DNA of 64,000 nucleotides, taken from NCBI RefSeq assembly GCF_907164915.1, contig NC_061863.1, positions 65,649,364 through 65,713,363 on the forward strand. Direction: 5' to 3'. The stretch is from Impatiens glandulifera (lineage: Eukaryota; Streptophyta; Magnoliopsida; Ericales; Balsaminaceae). Under the pieces are notes generated by a model. That model searched no databases and had not been told where the DNA came from. It saw nothing but the letters and a program-made list of their open reading frames with translations. The position numbers and the translations under genes were made by a program. Positions 23,766 through 36,606 of the stretch are shown here, one piece after another; the first letter of the stretch is position 1; each line of letters begins with the position of its first letter.

Positions 23766-23772
23766 TTTTTTT
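23766..23772 (+). terminator. Pol III T-run terminator of tRNA-Ala
   Basis: Seven consecutive T residues, 11 bases after the tRNA discriminator base; four or more T on the coding strand terminate RNA polymerase III. Confidence 0.75.
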
Positions 23773-23779
23773 ATCCTCT

Positions 23780-23930
23780 CTTCTAGCCTAGCGGTAAAAG
23801 GAGGTGGATACCTCAATTCCCCAACCTCTCTAAGGTCCTGGGTTTGAGCCCAGATTTGCGGGCTATGTGCTTAACCCGCGGGAATTAATCGCAATCCGAA
23901 GGAGAGGTGGAACCAGCGTTCTAAAAAAAT
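23780..23930 (+). mobile_element. tRNA-derived SINE-like sequence
   Basis: Contains an A-box-like TAGCCTAGCGGTAAAAGG and, about 55 bases later, a B-box-like GGTTTGAGCCC inside GGTCCTGGGTTTGAGCCC. These are the paired internal Pol III promoter elements of a tRNA-derived SINE. A GC-richer body (GCGGGCTATGTGCTTAACCC, then CCGAAGGAGAGGTGGAACC) ends near TCTAAAAAAATG. It does not fold as a functional tRNA. Boundaries are approximate and no target duplication was identified. Confidence 0.5.
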
Positions 23931-24599
23931 GTTTAAATGTTTTTGGTATTTTAAAAGCTTTATTTGATTTTTTTTAATTCCCAAAAATTATTAATCATGT
24001 TAATAATTTTTACAACAAAAATATGAAAAAAAATGTTTTATTAAAGATTTGTTTGAATTTATTTTTAAATCTATCATCCTTAATTTATATTTTTCAAAGT
24101 ACCTTTTTATTATCTATGATATCAATTACAGGTATTGACTCATTTATACTATTTAAAATTAAAATGTCAAGCCTGTATACATATTTAGAATTTTGAAAAA
24201 TAATTTAACAAAAGCATGGAAATCAATTTTCTAAAAACAGCCAAAATTTTAAAGTAGAAACGAGAACTATGGATATAAAGCTAACGTCGAAAAAATCGAA
24301 CCAAATGAAAATCTTCTGAAAATGCGTTCTTACACTCAAAATAGTTTTTTCTTAGTTTCTAAATATAGAAAATCAAGTGTTAATTCTAAAAAGTCTGCCT
24401 TTTAAAAAAGTCTGAATTAATTTTAAATTAAAAAAATATTTGTTGCAGTCGATATCTAATTTTTACGAGAATTAACGGAAGAATAAGTTATGAGATTCAG
24501 ACTATCAAGGTTTAAAATCTAAAATCTTTAAAAATAAATTGTGAAAAATTAAAATTTAGTAAAATTTATTAAAAATATTCCGCCCCTTCCTCTGTGCGT

Positions 24600-24870
24600 T
24601 ACAAATGTATGTACTTAAATATTTCCTTGTAGAAAACTAGATAGATTAATATATTTCTACTTAATGAAAATCATAATTAATTATTTTGAATTTGATCTCT
24701 AAGTGCTAGCCCCGTTACATTGACAGTTTGACTTGGATTTTTAATTTATTTATAAATAAAATGTGTCATTCCTATATTATTGTTGTTTTGGTTTAGTTTT
24801 GTAATGGTATCACAAAGAATATACAATTATGTCGCTAAAGCTAAACTTTGTAAAAAAAATTGAGCATGTT
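24600..24870 (+). repeat. Orphan copy of extensin upstream DNA
   Basis: Two stretches match extensin flanks. At 24600-24690, AACTAGATAGATTAATATAT and CATAATTAATTATTTTGAA match the upstream end of duplication units A and B (9980-10030, 13300-13350) in inverted orientation. At 24700-24860, AGTGCTAGCCCCGTTA, TTGTTTTGGTTTAG, CACAAAGAATATA and GAGCATGTT match the DNA at 20222-20375 upstream of the plus-strand extensin. No TATA box, ATG or extensin repeats follow. It looks like the remains of a fourth copy whose gene has been lost. Confidence 0.6.
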
Positions 24871-24879
24871 CTTAATGTT

Positions 24880-26040
24880 GACTGATGTATTTAGTATAAT
24901 TGTCCATATTAAGCCTTTTTTTCTTAGCAATGTTAAAATAATATACCAACAAAAAAAAATAACATTGAAAATACGCAGCATTGTAAAAATCCTCAATGAG
25001 GATGATTCTTGCCTCTTATGCGTCGCTTATTATGCGTCGGTAAACTCATTGCCGACGCTTAATGTTATATTTTTATAATAATAACATATTTTTTTAATTA
25101 TAATTTTTTATTAACTAAATATAAATTTAACCATTTATCTCATTCTTTAATTTTATTTTTAATTTTAATACATAATTTAAAATATCATTAATTATATATA
25201 TTACTTAAAATATCTTTTCAAATATTATTAATTTCAAAATTAATTATGACAAACAAATTAATATTTATTATAACATATAAATGTATAAGTATATATTAGA
25301 GTTTTAAATGTATAAATAATAATTTATTTCCTATTTTTTAAACTCTTTTCTTAGAGATGATTTAATTATTTATACATTTAAAATAAATAACAATGTAAAA
25401 GAATATATTATTTAAAACTGATTAAGTAAAATTTTTATTATATAATATAAAATAAAAATTTTAAATGTATACATATATATTAAAATATAAATAATTAAGT
25501 TTATAACAAAAGTAATTTAAATATATATATATAAATAATTAAATTTAGAATGTAGTTAATAAAATATTATAATTATAAATTTGAAGAGTGTTGAAAACCA
25601 TACAATAACCTTCCCAAACAAACAAACAAAAAATAAACAAGCAGAAAATATAATTCTTCAAGAGATGTAAATAAAAACAATGTCACTTTTCAAAATAACA
25701 TAATAGGTTAAACATAACAATTTGAAAAATATGACCAGAAACAACATTATATCTGGAAAATCAGACATGTTTACTTAAATAAGAAATAAACCTCAAACCG
25801 ATACTTCGGTAAACTCTGGATTATGAAAAGAACTAAAAATCCACCCGAAAAACAAAAAGGTGGCCCGAATAATGTAAAATGTTTAGAAGGAGGATTATTA
25901 TATAATCCCACTCTGGCTTCAGCTTATTTCAATGAGAAAATTTGTGCTGAATAATAAAAATCCGAATAACTTTTGAGAACTAATTTTCATCATTGTCTAA
26001 CATCACCTAAGAAAACTGTGAGAGAAGAAACGCATTTTTG
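24880..26040. other. AT-rich intergenic DNA upstream of the carrier gene 3' end
   Basis: GACGC-rich words at 25010-25070 (GCGTCGCTTA, GCCGACGCTTAA) are possible CACTA remnants. The rest is AT-rich. The last 300 bases or so before 26049 would contain the ADP/ATP carrier 3' untranslated region. No gene is seen. Confidence 0.5.
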
Positions 26041-26048
26041 CCTTTTTC

Positions 26049-27915
26049 TTAAGCACCGCCTGAACCATACTTCTTTCCCAAAACAAGCATCTGAAGCTGA
26101 TCGTAACCTGCAAGCACACCAGCACCTGCAACAGCACGAAGGATGTTTGCACCAGCACCCTTGAACAGAGATTTGGCACCCTCGTTTTTCAGGATTTGAG
26201 AGAAGGCGTCGAATGAGCTCTTGTACTTGACGGCTTCACCAGATGTCATCATCATTCTTCTTCTCACAGTGTCAATTGGGTAGGAGGCAAGACCAGCTCC
26301 GTTTGTGATCAACCAACCAAGACCAAAGCTAGCAAAGAAACTATCCTGTAAACCGGCCACACAAATTCAACATTAGTATGTATGTATATAGATTAAGGCT
26401 TTCACTGCCAAATCAAGGAAACAATTTTAAAGAAATAAAACAAACTAGCTCAGACTACACCGCACTGAACATTAGATATAACATGCTTATTCGATAACTG
26501 TCATCTAAAATCACAACATTAGTAAGATTCAGCTTAAATTAACCTACAAAAGTTGAGCAACAAAATCTAACTTAATTCAATAAGCTATGAAAGGTTTTAA
26601 CACAATAACAAAGTGAGAGCATAGAATAGACTAGTCCTTAAATAATTTTTCAACATTTTATCAAACAACCAAGACAGTGTATGTTAGATTTAATCAAAAT
26701 AGTCCCTAATCAAATTTATTCAAATCATTAAATAAAAACTATTATATCATCACTCTAATATCTATAACATTTTAAATATTGAATACAAAAGATATTTTAG
26801 TCATTTAACCCAAATAATCCACTTTAAAATCAAACAATATTTTGTTCAAATAGTCCTACATCAAACAAGGAGTAAGATATGAATTATTTAAAATTCAAAT
26901 ATTTTCATTTGATTTATTCAGCATATTTTCAAAGACTAAACTAATTCTGCAATTAAATTTCAATATTCAGCATTAACATAAACTTTAAAATATAATTGTG
27001 ACTGACCTGCAAGCTTCCAGTTAAGAGAACTGGCTTCAGAGAGTCGTACATTCCAAAGTACAACCCACGGTAAACAATGATTCCAACACATGAGATGTTG
27101 AATCCACGGTAAAGTCCAGCAACACCATCAGTTGCGAGGGTCTTCTTGTAGACATCGACCAGACCGTTGAATTGCCTCTCTCCTCCTTTCTTTGCTGCCT
27201 TTGAATCATTTGCAAGACGGGTCCTGGCATAATCCAAGGAGTAGACAAACAGAAGTGATGATGCACCAGCTGCACCACCAGATGCAAGGTTTCCAGCAAA
27301 CCACTTCCAGTAACCATCACGGTCCTTCTTGAAGTTAAAGAGACTCTTAAAGTAGTCCTTAAATGCAAAGTTCAAGGCCTGTACAAGTATAAAAAACATA
27401 TAAGCATAACAGATCAACACAAAAACTCAAAAACCAAACTTGAAAAAGTTACAAACCTGGGTGGGGAAATAACGGATGACATTAGCAGTGTTTCCTCTCC
27501 ACAATGCAACCATACCTTCATCTGCCATTGTCCTCTTGAAGCAGTCACCAATTCCCTTGTAGGGCTCAGAAAGACGACCAGATTTAATCATCTCATCTTG
27601 GTTCTGAATCAAAAGCTTAACACGCTCAATAGGAGCTGCAGCAGTCTTTGACACAGCAGCTGAAACTCCACCCATGAGAAAATCAATGGCAAATCCTGCT
27701 AGACCTTTCTCAGAAGGAGCTTGCACGAAAACAGGGGAAGCATTTCCAGTAATCAAAGACAGATCTTGAGACTGGAAAGCTCCGCTAGAGTAATTTCCAT
27801 AAGAGTATCGCCTCTGGTAAAGAGCGGGTTGGTTAAGTCCCCTCATTTGAGCATTGGAACCAAGGTTTAGCCTACCGGCCACCATCTGAGCTACACTTGG
27901 GTGTTGATCAGCCAT
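26049..27915 (-). CDS. AAC: Mitochondrial ADP/ATP carrier (adenine nucleotide translocator)
   Basis: Exchanges cytosolic ADP for matrix ATP across the inner mitochondrial membrane. Three coding exons: 27915-27457, 27378-27007, 26345-26049, giving 375 aa in phase. The first ATG in frame is at 27915. Residues 1 to about 75 form the plant-specific cleavable N-terminal extension, followed by three mitochondrial carrier repeats with signatures [14 protein letters not shown] and YPIDTVRRR. The ADP/ATP carrier hallmark RRRMMM lies at about residues 305-310. The leader contains an intron (donor CGCAG followed by GTAACTT at 28643, acceptor CTGCAG ending at 27938), so the ATG lies shortly after the second leader exon begins. 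Family assignment is certain; which isoform it corresponds to is not determinable here. Confidence 0.96.
26640..26875. repeat. AT-rich insert in AAC intron 2, possible MITE
   Basis: Lies within the second coding intron (26346-27006). Its right part, AAATAGTCCTACATCAAACAAGGAGT, resembles the right end of the TFIIIA intron element (ACCAAACAAGGAGTGTC). The left end is not clearly an inverted repeat of it, so this is only a possible relative. Confidence 0.25.
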
Positions 27916-27937
27916 CACGTCTATGCAACTAATAAGC

Positions 27938-28643
27938 CTGCAGAATGTTAATATACATGTAAAGCTTAGCCATCGAAATTATATCGTCATCTATATCATC
28001 AGATTCAAAATCGTAACAAACAGTGACTTTATCATGCAAGACTAACCCTATAAAAGATCTACCAGATCAGATCGTATATTACACCTACACATTCTTCACA
28101 GATTCAAATACGATTTTATTTCAGGATCTAGATCTCCTGTTCATATATATGTCAAAACATATTCAAAACAATCAAAAACTTAACATTTCTAAGCAGAATT
28201 CTCAGATCTAGAATGATTAATATTAAAAAACAGATCTGCGTAATATTAACCATCGCAGATAAGGATCCGAGTGATAAACACATAATAGAATCCCAGATCT
28301 AGAACGATTCAAGTGAAAAACACATCCGATGAACACGAATCTACAACAAATAGGTCGAATCCATAGATAAAACGATACAAAAGAGAGAACATCTACGAAA
28401 CGAAGAAAGAAATACCAGATTCTTGAGAAAAAAAGGTTGTAGGTAATAGAGAAATGTACAGATCTAATAGAAAAAGAGCAAATAAAGAGATCTGAAGCGC
28501 TGTAAACCGTTCCAAACAATCCACCGTTGGGGAAACGAGATTTAAGCAGCTTCAGAGAGATAAAAGAAGATTGAAATCGATGAAGAGGATATAGAACGCA
28601 TAGACATTAATAGAATATAGCTTATTTTAGAGAGAGAAGTTAC
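27938..28643 (-). other. Leader (5' UTR) intron of the ADP/ATP carrier gene
   Basis: The donor GCAG then GTAACTTC at 28643 and acceptor ATTCTGCAG ending at 27938 flank a 706-base, T-rich non-coding segment just upstream of the start codon. Leader introns are common in highly expressed plant genes and often enhance expression; that role is inferred. Confidence 0.65.
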
Positions 28644-28745
28644 CTGCGTTCAACTCGCCTTCGCTTTTGGCAGCCGCAAGAGAAGGAGAAGGAGAGACGA
28701 ACGAGGTTATACGCAAGAGAGACTCCTTAGACATCGACTTCTACG

Positions 28746-28753
28746 TATATATA
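28746..28753 (-). promoter_or_regulatory. Candidate TATA box of the ADP/ATP carrier gene
   Basis: TATATATA in the minus-strand context GCCCTATATATACGTAG, about 100 bases upstream of the leader-intron donor. Position fits a first leader exon of roughly 70 bases. Not tested. Confidence 0.5.
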
Positions 28754-30484
28754 GGGCAAATTCTACAAATGAGAGAAATTTCTCAGCAAAAATAAATCAA
28801 AAATAAAATATAATTTCTCAGCAAAAAAAGAAATTAATTAATTAAAATATATAAATTAATATTGGTTTTGATTTATTTAAAGATATTTGAGATTCTCCAA
28901 ATAAACTTCATTATTTATAAAAGATTTGAGTCTTTTAAAATATATTTTATTATTTTAAAAGTAAATTGATAACTTTTTATGGTATTTATAATTAATTAGT
29001 AAAGATAAATTATATATTAATCTATAAAAAAAATATATTAATACATTTATCATCAATGTTATTTTAAAAGATAAAATTTACTTTGTATAATTTTAAAGAT
29101 ATGAGCATAATTAATTTGTATCGATAATTCTACAATAATCTCTATGTGTGGGTATATTTTAAATATTTAAATTAAAAAAAAAATTAATATTTAAAGAGGT
29201 ACTAAAATAGAATATTGATTTGGAGAAAAAATAATTATTTATCGATAATTTTGACGAGATAATGATTATTCTTGGTAAAAATACTTATAAAAAATGTATT
29301 AATAAATATAAATAAAATAAAAAATAATAATAATTTAAAATAAATAGTATTTTAGTTAGTAAAATTAATAATATAATTAATGATAAGTAATTGATTAAAA
29401 AATTAATTTTGTATAAATTAAATTAAAACTTATTAATATTAATAGAAACTCACCCAAAAAAATTAAAAATGTAGTATTATTATATTATTTAATGTCACTT
29501 CAAACAAGCAAATATAAACACAATAAATAAATATACAATAGATATATAAGAAAAAATCAATGTGAAAAAGATGAATTGTGTGGAAATGTCTGGTCCAATA
29601 AATACTACAAATTAGTTTAGAAATTGGATAGAGTTTGTTTGTGATAAAATTATTATTTTGGCTAATTCTTTTCAATATGTTGAGAATGGGTGTATGACTT
29701 GAAAACAAGAATGGTTTGTTTTTCTGTTATGAATCTTAATTTATGTCTTTGTAATAATATAAATCTGTAATTCATTAAATTATTTATTATATAATATAGT
29801 TTTATCATAGCTTTTAAAAATATTGTATAAAATGTTTAGAATCCCCCCAATACTTAATGAAGTGGGAATATCAAGTCAAAAAATCTGCAAAATTGATTTT
29901 TTTGATTGGGTATAGAGAAGAAAATATCTAACAAATTTATAAATATTTATTTTCGTCAAAAACACCTAATGTGACCTAAATTCCGATAAAACAATTTATT
30001 TTGGGCACCTTTTCGGAATTTGGGGGAATGACTTGGGTGGCCACTTTGAATGGGTCCAAACAAACCAGCAGCCACAAAATTTAGAAAAGTAAATGCAGAT
30101 GCTCCAATTATTTTGAATTCTTTTTTTTATACTTTGACCATTTTGATTTTTTTTGCAGCCAATTTATACTAAATATCTGAAACCAAACAACAGTACCAAA
30201 CTAGTCCTTAGGAATCACATACCCCAATAGTTGACAAATGAATTTGAAGCTAAATAAAGAAGGTTATAAAGGGCAAATAGCAGAATATGAAAAATATACC
30301 TAATAAATACTAAGAAGGTAGCATTCTTTGACATCTGCAAAGAGCCCTTTATTCTTGCCTCTTGATGAATATTTTTTTTTATCATCTAGAACTGGTAATA
30401 CTTCATTTAATTAAAAACAAACTTTAGACAAAATATTATTAAAACTATTACTAATTAGAAATAATTTATTAATCTAGAAAACTA
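28754..30484. other. AT-rich intergenic DNA between AAC and HMA5
   Basis: Upstream of the carrier promoter and downstream of the HMA5 stop codon. AT-rich throughout with no coding-like frame. The segment just below 30485 would be the HMA5 3' untranslated region. Confidence 0.6.
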
Positions 30485-33400
30485 TCAAACATTCAATGGC
30501 TTCTTATAGAGTTGCAACATAAGGGAAGAACAGACCACGCTAATAGATGATGCAGCCATGCATGCACCGGCAAGCCAAGGTGGCAAGCGGATCCCCAAGA
30601 ATGGGAATAAGACTCCAGCCGCAATTGGCAAACCAAGTACATTGTAACCTAGGGCCCATACGTAGTTCATCCGAATACGTGTCATTGTCTTTCGAGAGAG
30701 ATCAATGGCAGTTACCACATCTTCTAAGTTGTTCTTGATGAGGACAATGTCGGCTGCCTCTATAGCTACGTCGGTTCCTGCACCAATGGCTATTCCAATA
30801 TCAGCTGCTACTAAGGCTGGTGAGTCATTTATACCGTCTCCCACCATTGCTACGGTTGTGCCTTCCATCTGCAAATGTTTAACCGAGCATTTAGATTTTA
30901 TAACTTAGTTGTTTTAGTAGAAGATGAATGAAATGAAACTATTTATTTTGCTGTGCTATTAGAGTAAAATAAACAAGGAAGCATATATACCTGTATATCC
31001 TTTATCTTGTTTGCTTTCCCTAGAGGATCAGTCTCAGCAATCACATTCTGGATTCCAACCTGTGAGGCTATAGCTTTTGCTGTTGCCCAATTATCACCTG
31101 TTACCATAATAGTGGAAATGCCCATAGACTGTAGGAAAGATATAACCCGTGAAGCTTCAGGTTTCACAGGATCAGTCACTGAGAAAGCACCAGCAATGTT
31201 TGCATCGATAGCAACAAGTACACAAGTACGAGCCAGTTGCTCGTTTTCTGAGACATGGTTCTCAACCTCAGGACTGATAGGGATATTAAAAGTAGCCATG
31301 AGTCTTTTGTTTCCAACCAATACCCTCCTTTCTCCAACTTTTCCTCTCACGCCAGATCCAGGATAAACTTCAAATTCCTTTACCTCTTTAACATGTACAG
31401 ATTTAGAATTAAATTTGTTCATGAATTTCTTCACATGTGTAACAATTGCTTTCGCTATTGGGTGCTCGCTGTTAGCCTGAGAATATTTACATTTCCAGGA
31501 GAGGTCAAATGAGTGGTCCTGATTGATAAAAAAATGTTGACAAATTTTATTTTGCATTGAGATATACCTCAACAGCCATAGTGATTTCTTGAAACTCCTC
31601 CACTGAAAATTGGGAAAACAGAACTGCACTTACTACAGATGGTTTCCCCATTGTTAAGGTTCCAGTTTTATCAAAGACCACTGTTCTTACCTGTGTAATC
31701 AAAACATGAACATATATAGGCCTATAAGTTGAGGTCTAAAGTTCCATTCCCACTTAAAAGCATATTGATTACAGTGGAGGTCATGATGGTGGGAAGTTGT
31801 GATAAACTCTTATAGGGAAAAACCCTAGTCTAAAAACAGTTTGCAGATATTGGGTGGTAGTTACATCAAGGCAAGAGTTCATTGTGAATATGAACAGATG
31901 CTTTGGTAATAAACTTGAATCCCGCTTTGTCATGTACTATATATGATTTGTATCACTTCTACTTGGGAAAAAAAATTATTCTAAGGTCTTGAAGATAAAG
32001 GAGTCCACTTTCTTAAAATGCATAATGTACCTTGTGAGCCTTTTCAAGAGCGATTCCACCTTTTATAAGCACACCTTGTGAAGCGCCCTTACCTGTGGCT
32101 ACCATGACTGCTGTAGGAGTTGCAAGTCCCAAAGCACATGGACAAGCTACCACCAGCACAGAAATCCCAAACTGGAGGGCAAATTCAAAAGCATTCATAT
32201 CTTTTGGTATCCATTTGTTAGGGTATATATTAGCCTGTCCAGGGATAAACCATCCCAGCCATGTGATAAATGCTACCAGAACAACCTGAAATTGAATAAC
32301 CCATGATAATTATCAAATCATCCAGAATGTAATAATGCTATCAGAAATGTGGAATAACTTAACTCTACAGCATCAGGTGAATTAAGTGTTTAATACTGAA
32401 AAGTAAATGTTGAATAAACTAGATGAAAATATCTAAAGTTAAGTACTTAGAATGAAAGTTGATTTATCAAATATAAAACTAAAGTTGGGAAAATAGTTAA
32501 TGACTATTTTACCTTTATAATGACATAGTTTGATTAGTTTTCAAGGATTAAATTGTCTTTTGAAAACTGAGTCAAGTTATTCTTACCTAATTAACTCAGA
32601 TTTTCTAACTTAATTTGAGCTTAATCAAAATATTATTTTTAAAAAGGAAAAGAAAATGATTTAAATTGTTTCATTCGTTTTCAAACACCTCCTAGATTTT
32701 CTTCCAGTGGAAAATGTTTTCTACTTCAATTCAGAAACAGATTTGCATATTGCAAAGCAATCATATGGAAGAATAATTGAAACCTAAAGTAGTATTTCAG
32801 ATGCAAATAGAGGGAGTTCCAAACTTAATTCAAGTGTATACTTTATCGACCATCTTCTTGTCTCTAGACATTCTGAATCAAACTAAGTAAAATTTGTTAG
32901 CAACTGAGTAAGAGAGAAGAAAATTCACCACAGGTACAAAGAATTTGGATATCTGGTCAGCTAGCTTTTGAACAGGTGCTTTGGCAAGCTGAGCAGACTC
33001 AACTAATTGAACAATCTGAGATAATGCAGTCTCTTGGCCAACATGTGTGGCAATCACTAGTAAGCATCCGTTCTCATTAACAGTACCACCAATAACCTGT
33101 TCAAGATGTTACAAAAGCAATATTTCTTAGTAAGCATTTTTAGTAGCCAGTAGCCTATTTGGAAACTAATTATGTTGTCACAATCACCTCTTCATTGAAA
33201 ATCGTCAAAAGTTAAAACTGGAAGCATATTTTTTTTTGGATTATTATCTGATTAAATTTGGACATAAACAAGAATATAGTATAATTTTTGTTACTTCATT
33301 TGGTATAAAAATCATGATCCAAATTATAGTTTAATTATTTGTTTCATTTTGTATACATAATTTTTACGAACATGATCAAATTAATTTTTAGAACATTGAC

Positions 33401-35807
33401 ATTTTTAAAATGTATATTTATTCAGATCAAGATCAACATTAAAAAAAATTATACCAAAAACAGGCCATTTACTGTACAAAAGAAGGTTACCTTGTCACCA
33501 GGTCTTTTAGCTATTGGTCTTGCTTCTCCAGTGATCATACTCTCGTTTACATAGCTTTTACCGTCCTTAACCACGCCATCAACCGGAACTTTTGCTCCTG
33601 GAACAATCTTGATGACGTCATTCCTCTGAAGTAATTGAGTGCTAATTTCAATCTCTGAAATGACATTTCCATCACTATCCATTGACAGAAGATAAGCAGT
33701 GTCAGGAGCGAGTTCAATCAATTTAGCCAAAGCATCCGATGTCCTCCCCTTAGCCACAACTTCCAAGTATTTTCCCAGTAGAATAAATGATATCAACATG
33801 GAACTGGTTTCAAACAAATCCTGTCCCTCAAATGTGTTTGAAATTATCATTTTTAGAATGACATATACAGAGTAGAAATATGCAGCATTAGTTCCCAATG
33901 CAACCAGCACATCCATATTTGCAGATTTCCGTCTTAAAGCATAATAAGATCCCATGTAAAACCTGGCATATTGGAAAGAAAAAAATAAGGGAAAACATTC
34001 TCCTGTAATGTCTTAAAGCTTGTTTGAGAAAGGTTATTTTATTAAATAAAATAAAAGGTTTGATAAGGGATATAAGATATAGTGGGGTTTGGTGTGTATT
34101 GTCCAATACACCCTTTGAATTGCAGGCGAAAAGGCCATACACCCTTTGAATTGCAGGCGAAAAGGCCATACACTCTTTGAATTGCAGGCGAAAAGGCCAT
34201 ACAACCCTTTGAATGTATTTATAAAAAATAAAAATAAAACAAAAGAATTGATACTTTTTGTTGATAATTTGAATGATTTGATTCATGAAGAAGAAGGAAG
34301 GATAAGATAAGGGTGATTAAACCGATTCAAGTTGAATAATATGAATAGACATTCAAAAGAAACCACAAACCTACGACCGATGATAAATTGCACCGGTGTG
34401 CAAAGGATCCATCTCAGGAGCATGCCAATATTTAGCATGTTCCAAATCTTGTAGTCAAGCCAGTTACCATATGGAGGAAGCATTGGGAGAACCATTGAGA
34501 ATATAAACACAGGAACAGAAAACATGCAACTCCAGAAGAACTGGTTTCTGTATATCTGAATTTCATGTCGTCTCTCTGTGTCTTTCCCTTTTGGTGGAAC
34601 ATATAAATTAGCATAATAAGACCCTTTGCCAACTTCATAAACATGTTGAATAAGGGACCTTGGTCCAGTTAAGTCAGGGTCATAACTAACAGAAACCTTG
34701 TACTCTTTCAGGTTGACTTCGACATGGCTTACACCTTCCAATGACTCGAGGGAAGATTCTATTACCGTTAAATCTTCAGGAGAGCTTGTTCCTTCAATCT
34801 TGAGGTACACTTTGTTCGCATCACTTTCAGAGCTTATGAGATCAGCCCCAAATCCAGCATCTTCTATAGCTGCAATGATGCGGTTTGTGCTTGTCATATT
34901 TGGATCAAAGTGGATTTTTGCTTCTTCCAGAGCAAAACCCACAACCGCCTTTTTAACACCACTAACCATTTGAAGAACCCTTTCAATAGATTCTGAACAG
35001 CTTGTGCATGCCATCCCCTTAATCCTGAGCCGGCACACAATTATATCTTTATCTGGAAACTCATCAACTTCAAAACCTGCGTCTTCAACTGCTTCTTTAA
35101 TTCTTACAGCCTAAGAAAGAGGTATATAAATCATTTTCAATTCTCATCTAGCAATAAAATGGAAAATAATGGATCCAACCATGAGACAATGCAGTAAGGG
35201 AAAAATAAGTTTATTTGCTTGAAAATTAATCTCAAACTGGTGCTATGACTTAAAATTTATAAATTATGATAAATCAATGCCCATTTGAAAAAAATATGTC
35301 AACAAAATAAAAGAAGTAGACACATTACATACATTAGTTTATTTGGAATTGGGACCTAAATATATGTGAATGTTTTAATTGATTATTATATATAATTGAT
35401 GTTCATATATGTACAAGTCTTAATTCAAAAAATAAATTTGAAGCCAAGGATGTTTCAAAATGCCCATTTAGAAGACAGTTTACTAGATGCTATATCTTTA
35501 ACCATTAGGACTTTTAACCGAAGAATTCAATGCAGTACTGCGTGCGACTTACCGAGATGATTTCTGGCACATATTTAACCACAGCCTGTCCTTCAATCGG
35601 TGAGACCATCACAATTAGTACACCATCAAGTTTTTCAACTGCAGATTCAATGGAAACCGAACAAGAAGCACACTCTACGCCTCTAATTTTAAACATGATT
35701 ATCTTTGTTTCCACATCTCCATCATGGGGCTGAGAAATAGAGATTGCCACACTATCAGAAGGCTGTAAAAGTGGTTCTTTCATATCATTCTCCTCATTCA
35801 CTTCCAT
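30485..35807 (-). CDS. HMA5: HMA5-like Cu(+)-exporting P1B-ATPase
   Basis: Heavy-metal P-type ATPase that pumps Cu(+) out of the cytosol using ATP; HMA5 members act in root copper detoxification and xylem loading. Eight coding exons: 35807-35553, 35110-34371, 33962-33491, 33096-32929, 32285-32031, 31690-31568, 31476-30991, 30868-30485. Total 960 aa, all phases consistent. Two N-terminal metal-binding domains have CxxC (CASC about 46-49, CTSC about 120-123); a third HMA-like domain lacks the cysteines, as in Arabidopsis HMA5. Further motifs: TGEA in the actuator, the membrane CPC at about 593-595, DKTGTLT with phosphorylated Asp about 637, SEHP, TGDNWAT and GDGINDSP. The tail YKKPLNV is shorter than that of Arabidopsis HMA5. 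The start at 35807 is 29 bases after a leader-intron acceptor. RAN1/HMA7 is the alternative, but the N-terminal HMA layout favours HMA5. Confidence 0.92.
34108..34215. repeat. 31-bp minisatellite in HMA5 intron 2
   Basis: Three full copies and a partial fourth of a 31-base unit (ACACCCTTTGAATTGCAGGC followed by GAAAAGGCCAT), starting at 34108, 34139, 34170 and 34201. It lies wholly inside the intron 33963-34370. Copies are near-identical, suggesting recent expansion. Confidence 0.9.
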
Positions 35808-35836
35808 ATCTTTGTGAAGAAGATCCAGAAAAAGTC

Positions 35837-36606
35837 CTGCACACAACCAAGAGAGAGTTGGTTGGTTCCAAAGTTTGTATGAAAAGTCGATGTTTTGACA
35901 ATTCAAACTTAAAAGTATAGGATTTAGAGAAAATAATTGTGGCTTTCTAATAGAAGAATTACATATGATGTCTATTTTGTAGATATTAACAATATGTTTA
36001 TAAGGAAAGATTCTAATTATATAGTAATATATTATCACAATATCTAATATTCTTAATTATAGTGTTTTTATAAGGAAAGATTTTTAATAATAAGATTAAT
36101 AACATGACGATGAATATTATTTGATTGAACAAAGATATTATAAGAATATATTTTATTGAACAAAGATATTATAAGAATATATTTGAATATCATTCAAAGG
36201 CTATATAATTTGAACTGTTACATAACTTTTTTTTTTTAAATATGGCTACAGTTAAGAGCTTTTGCTTGATCACAGCGATAAAATCTGAACAATTTCATGT
36301 TGAAGAAGAAACATTTGTAAGGAAAAGAGATTTAAACATTCTATTGCAGTCACTTGTTCAAACCACGTCCAATCCAATTAAAACTCGCATACTGTGAACC
36401 TCATCTTAAGTAAAATCCTTATTTAAATTCTCCATTATTCATCTCTCACTATCAAATTCTAGGTCGGAATCGGAACAACCAACTAACTAACGTAATCTTA
36501 CACCAATTTTCTAAGCTCTTTAGAAAAAAAGACCTGCAACAGCTCTTTCAGTTTCCGTTTACTCGTGATTAGTAAGCAATTAAGCATAGATTATTACAAA
36601 TCTTAC
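35837..36606 (-). other. Probable leader intron of the HMA5 gene
   Basis: Acceptor TTGTGTGCAG ends at 35837, leaving 29 leader bases before the ATG. A strong donor CGTAG then GTAAGA lies at 36606. This would be a 770-base AT-rich leader intron. Another weaker donor near 36795 is possible, so the 5' border is less certain. A (GAAA)n tract at about 36886-36907, a (CT)n tract at 37084-37101 and a poly-T run at about 37129-37152 lie further upstream. Confidence 0.5.

Noticed and set aside
34108..34215. CRISPR-like array
   Set aside because: Direct repeats of 31 bp with no spacers, in a plant nuclear intron; it is a minisatellite.
35553..35807. Assigning the copper ATPase to RAN1/HMA7
   Set aside because: The overall N-terminal arrangement, including the third HMA domain lacking CxxC, fits HMA5 better; a tree would settle it.
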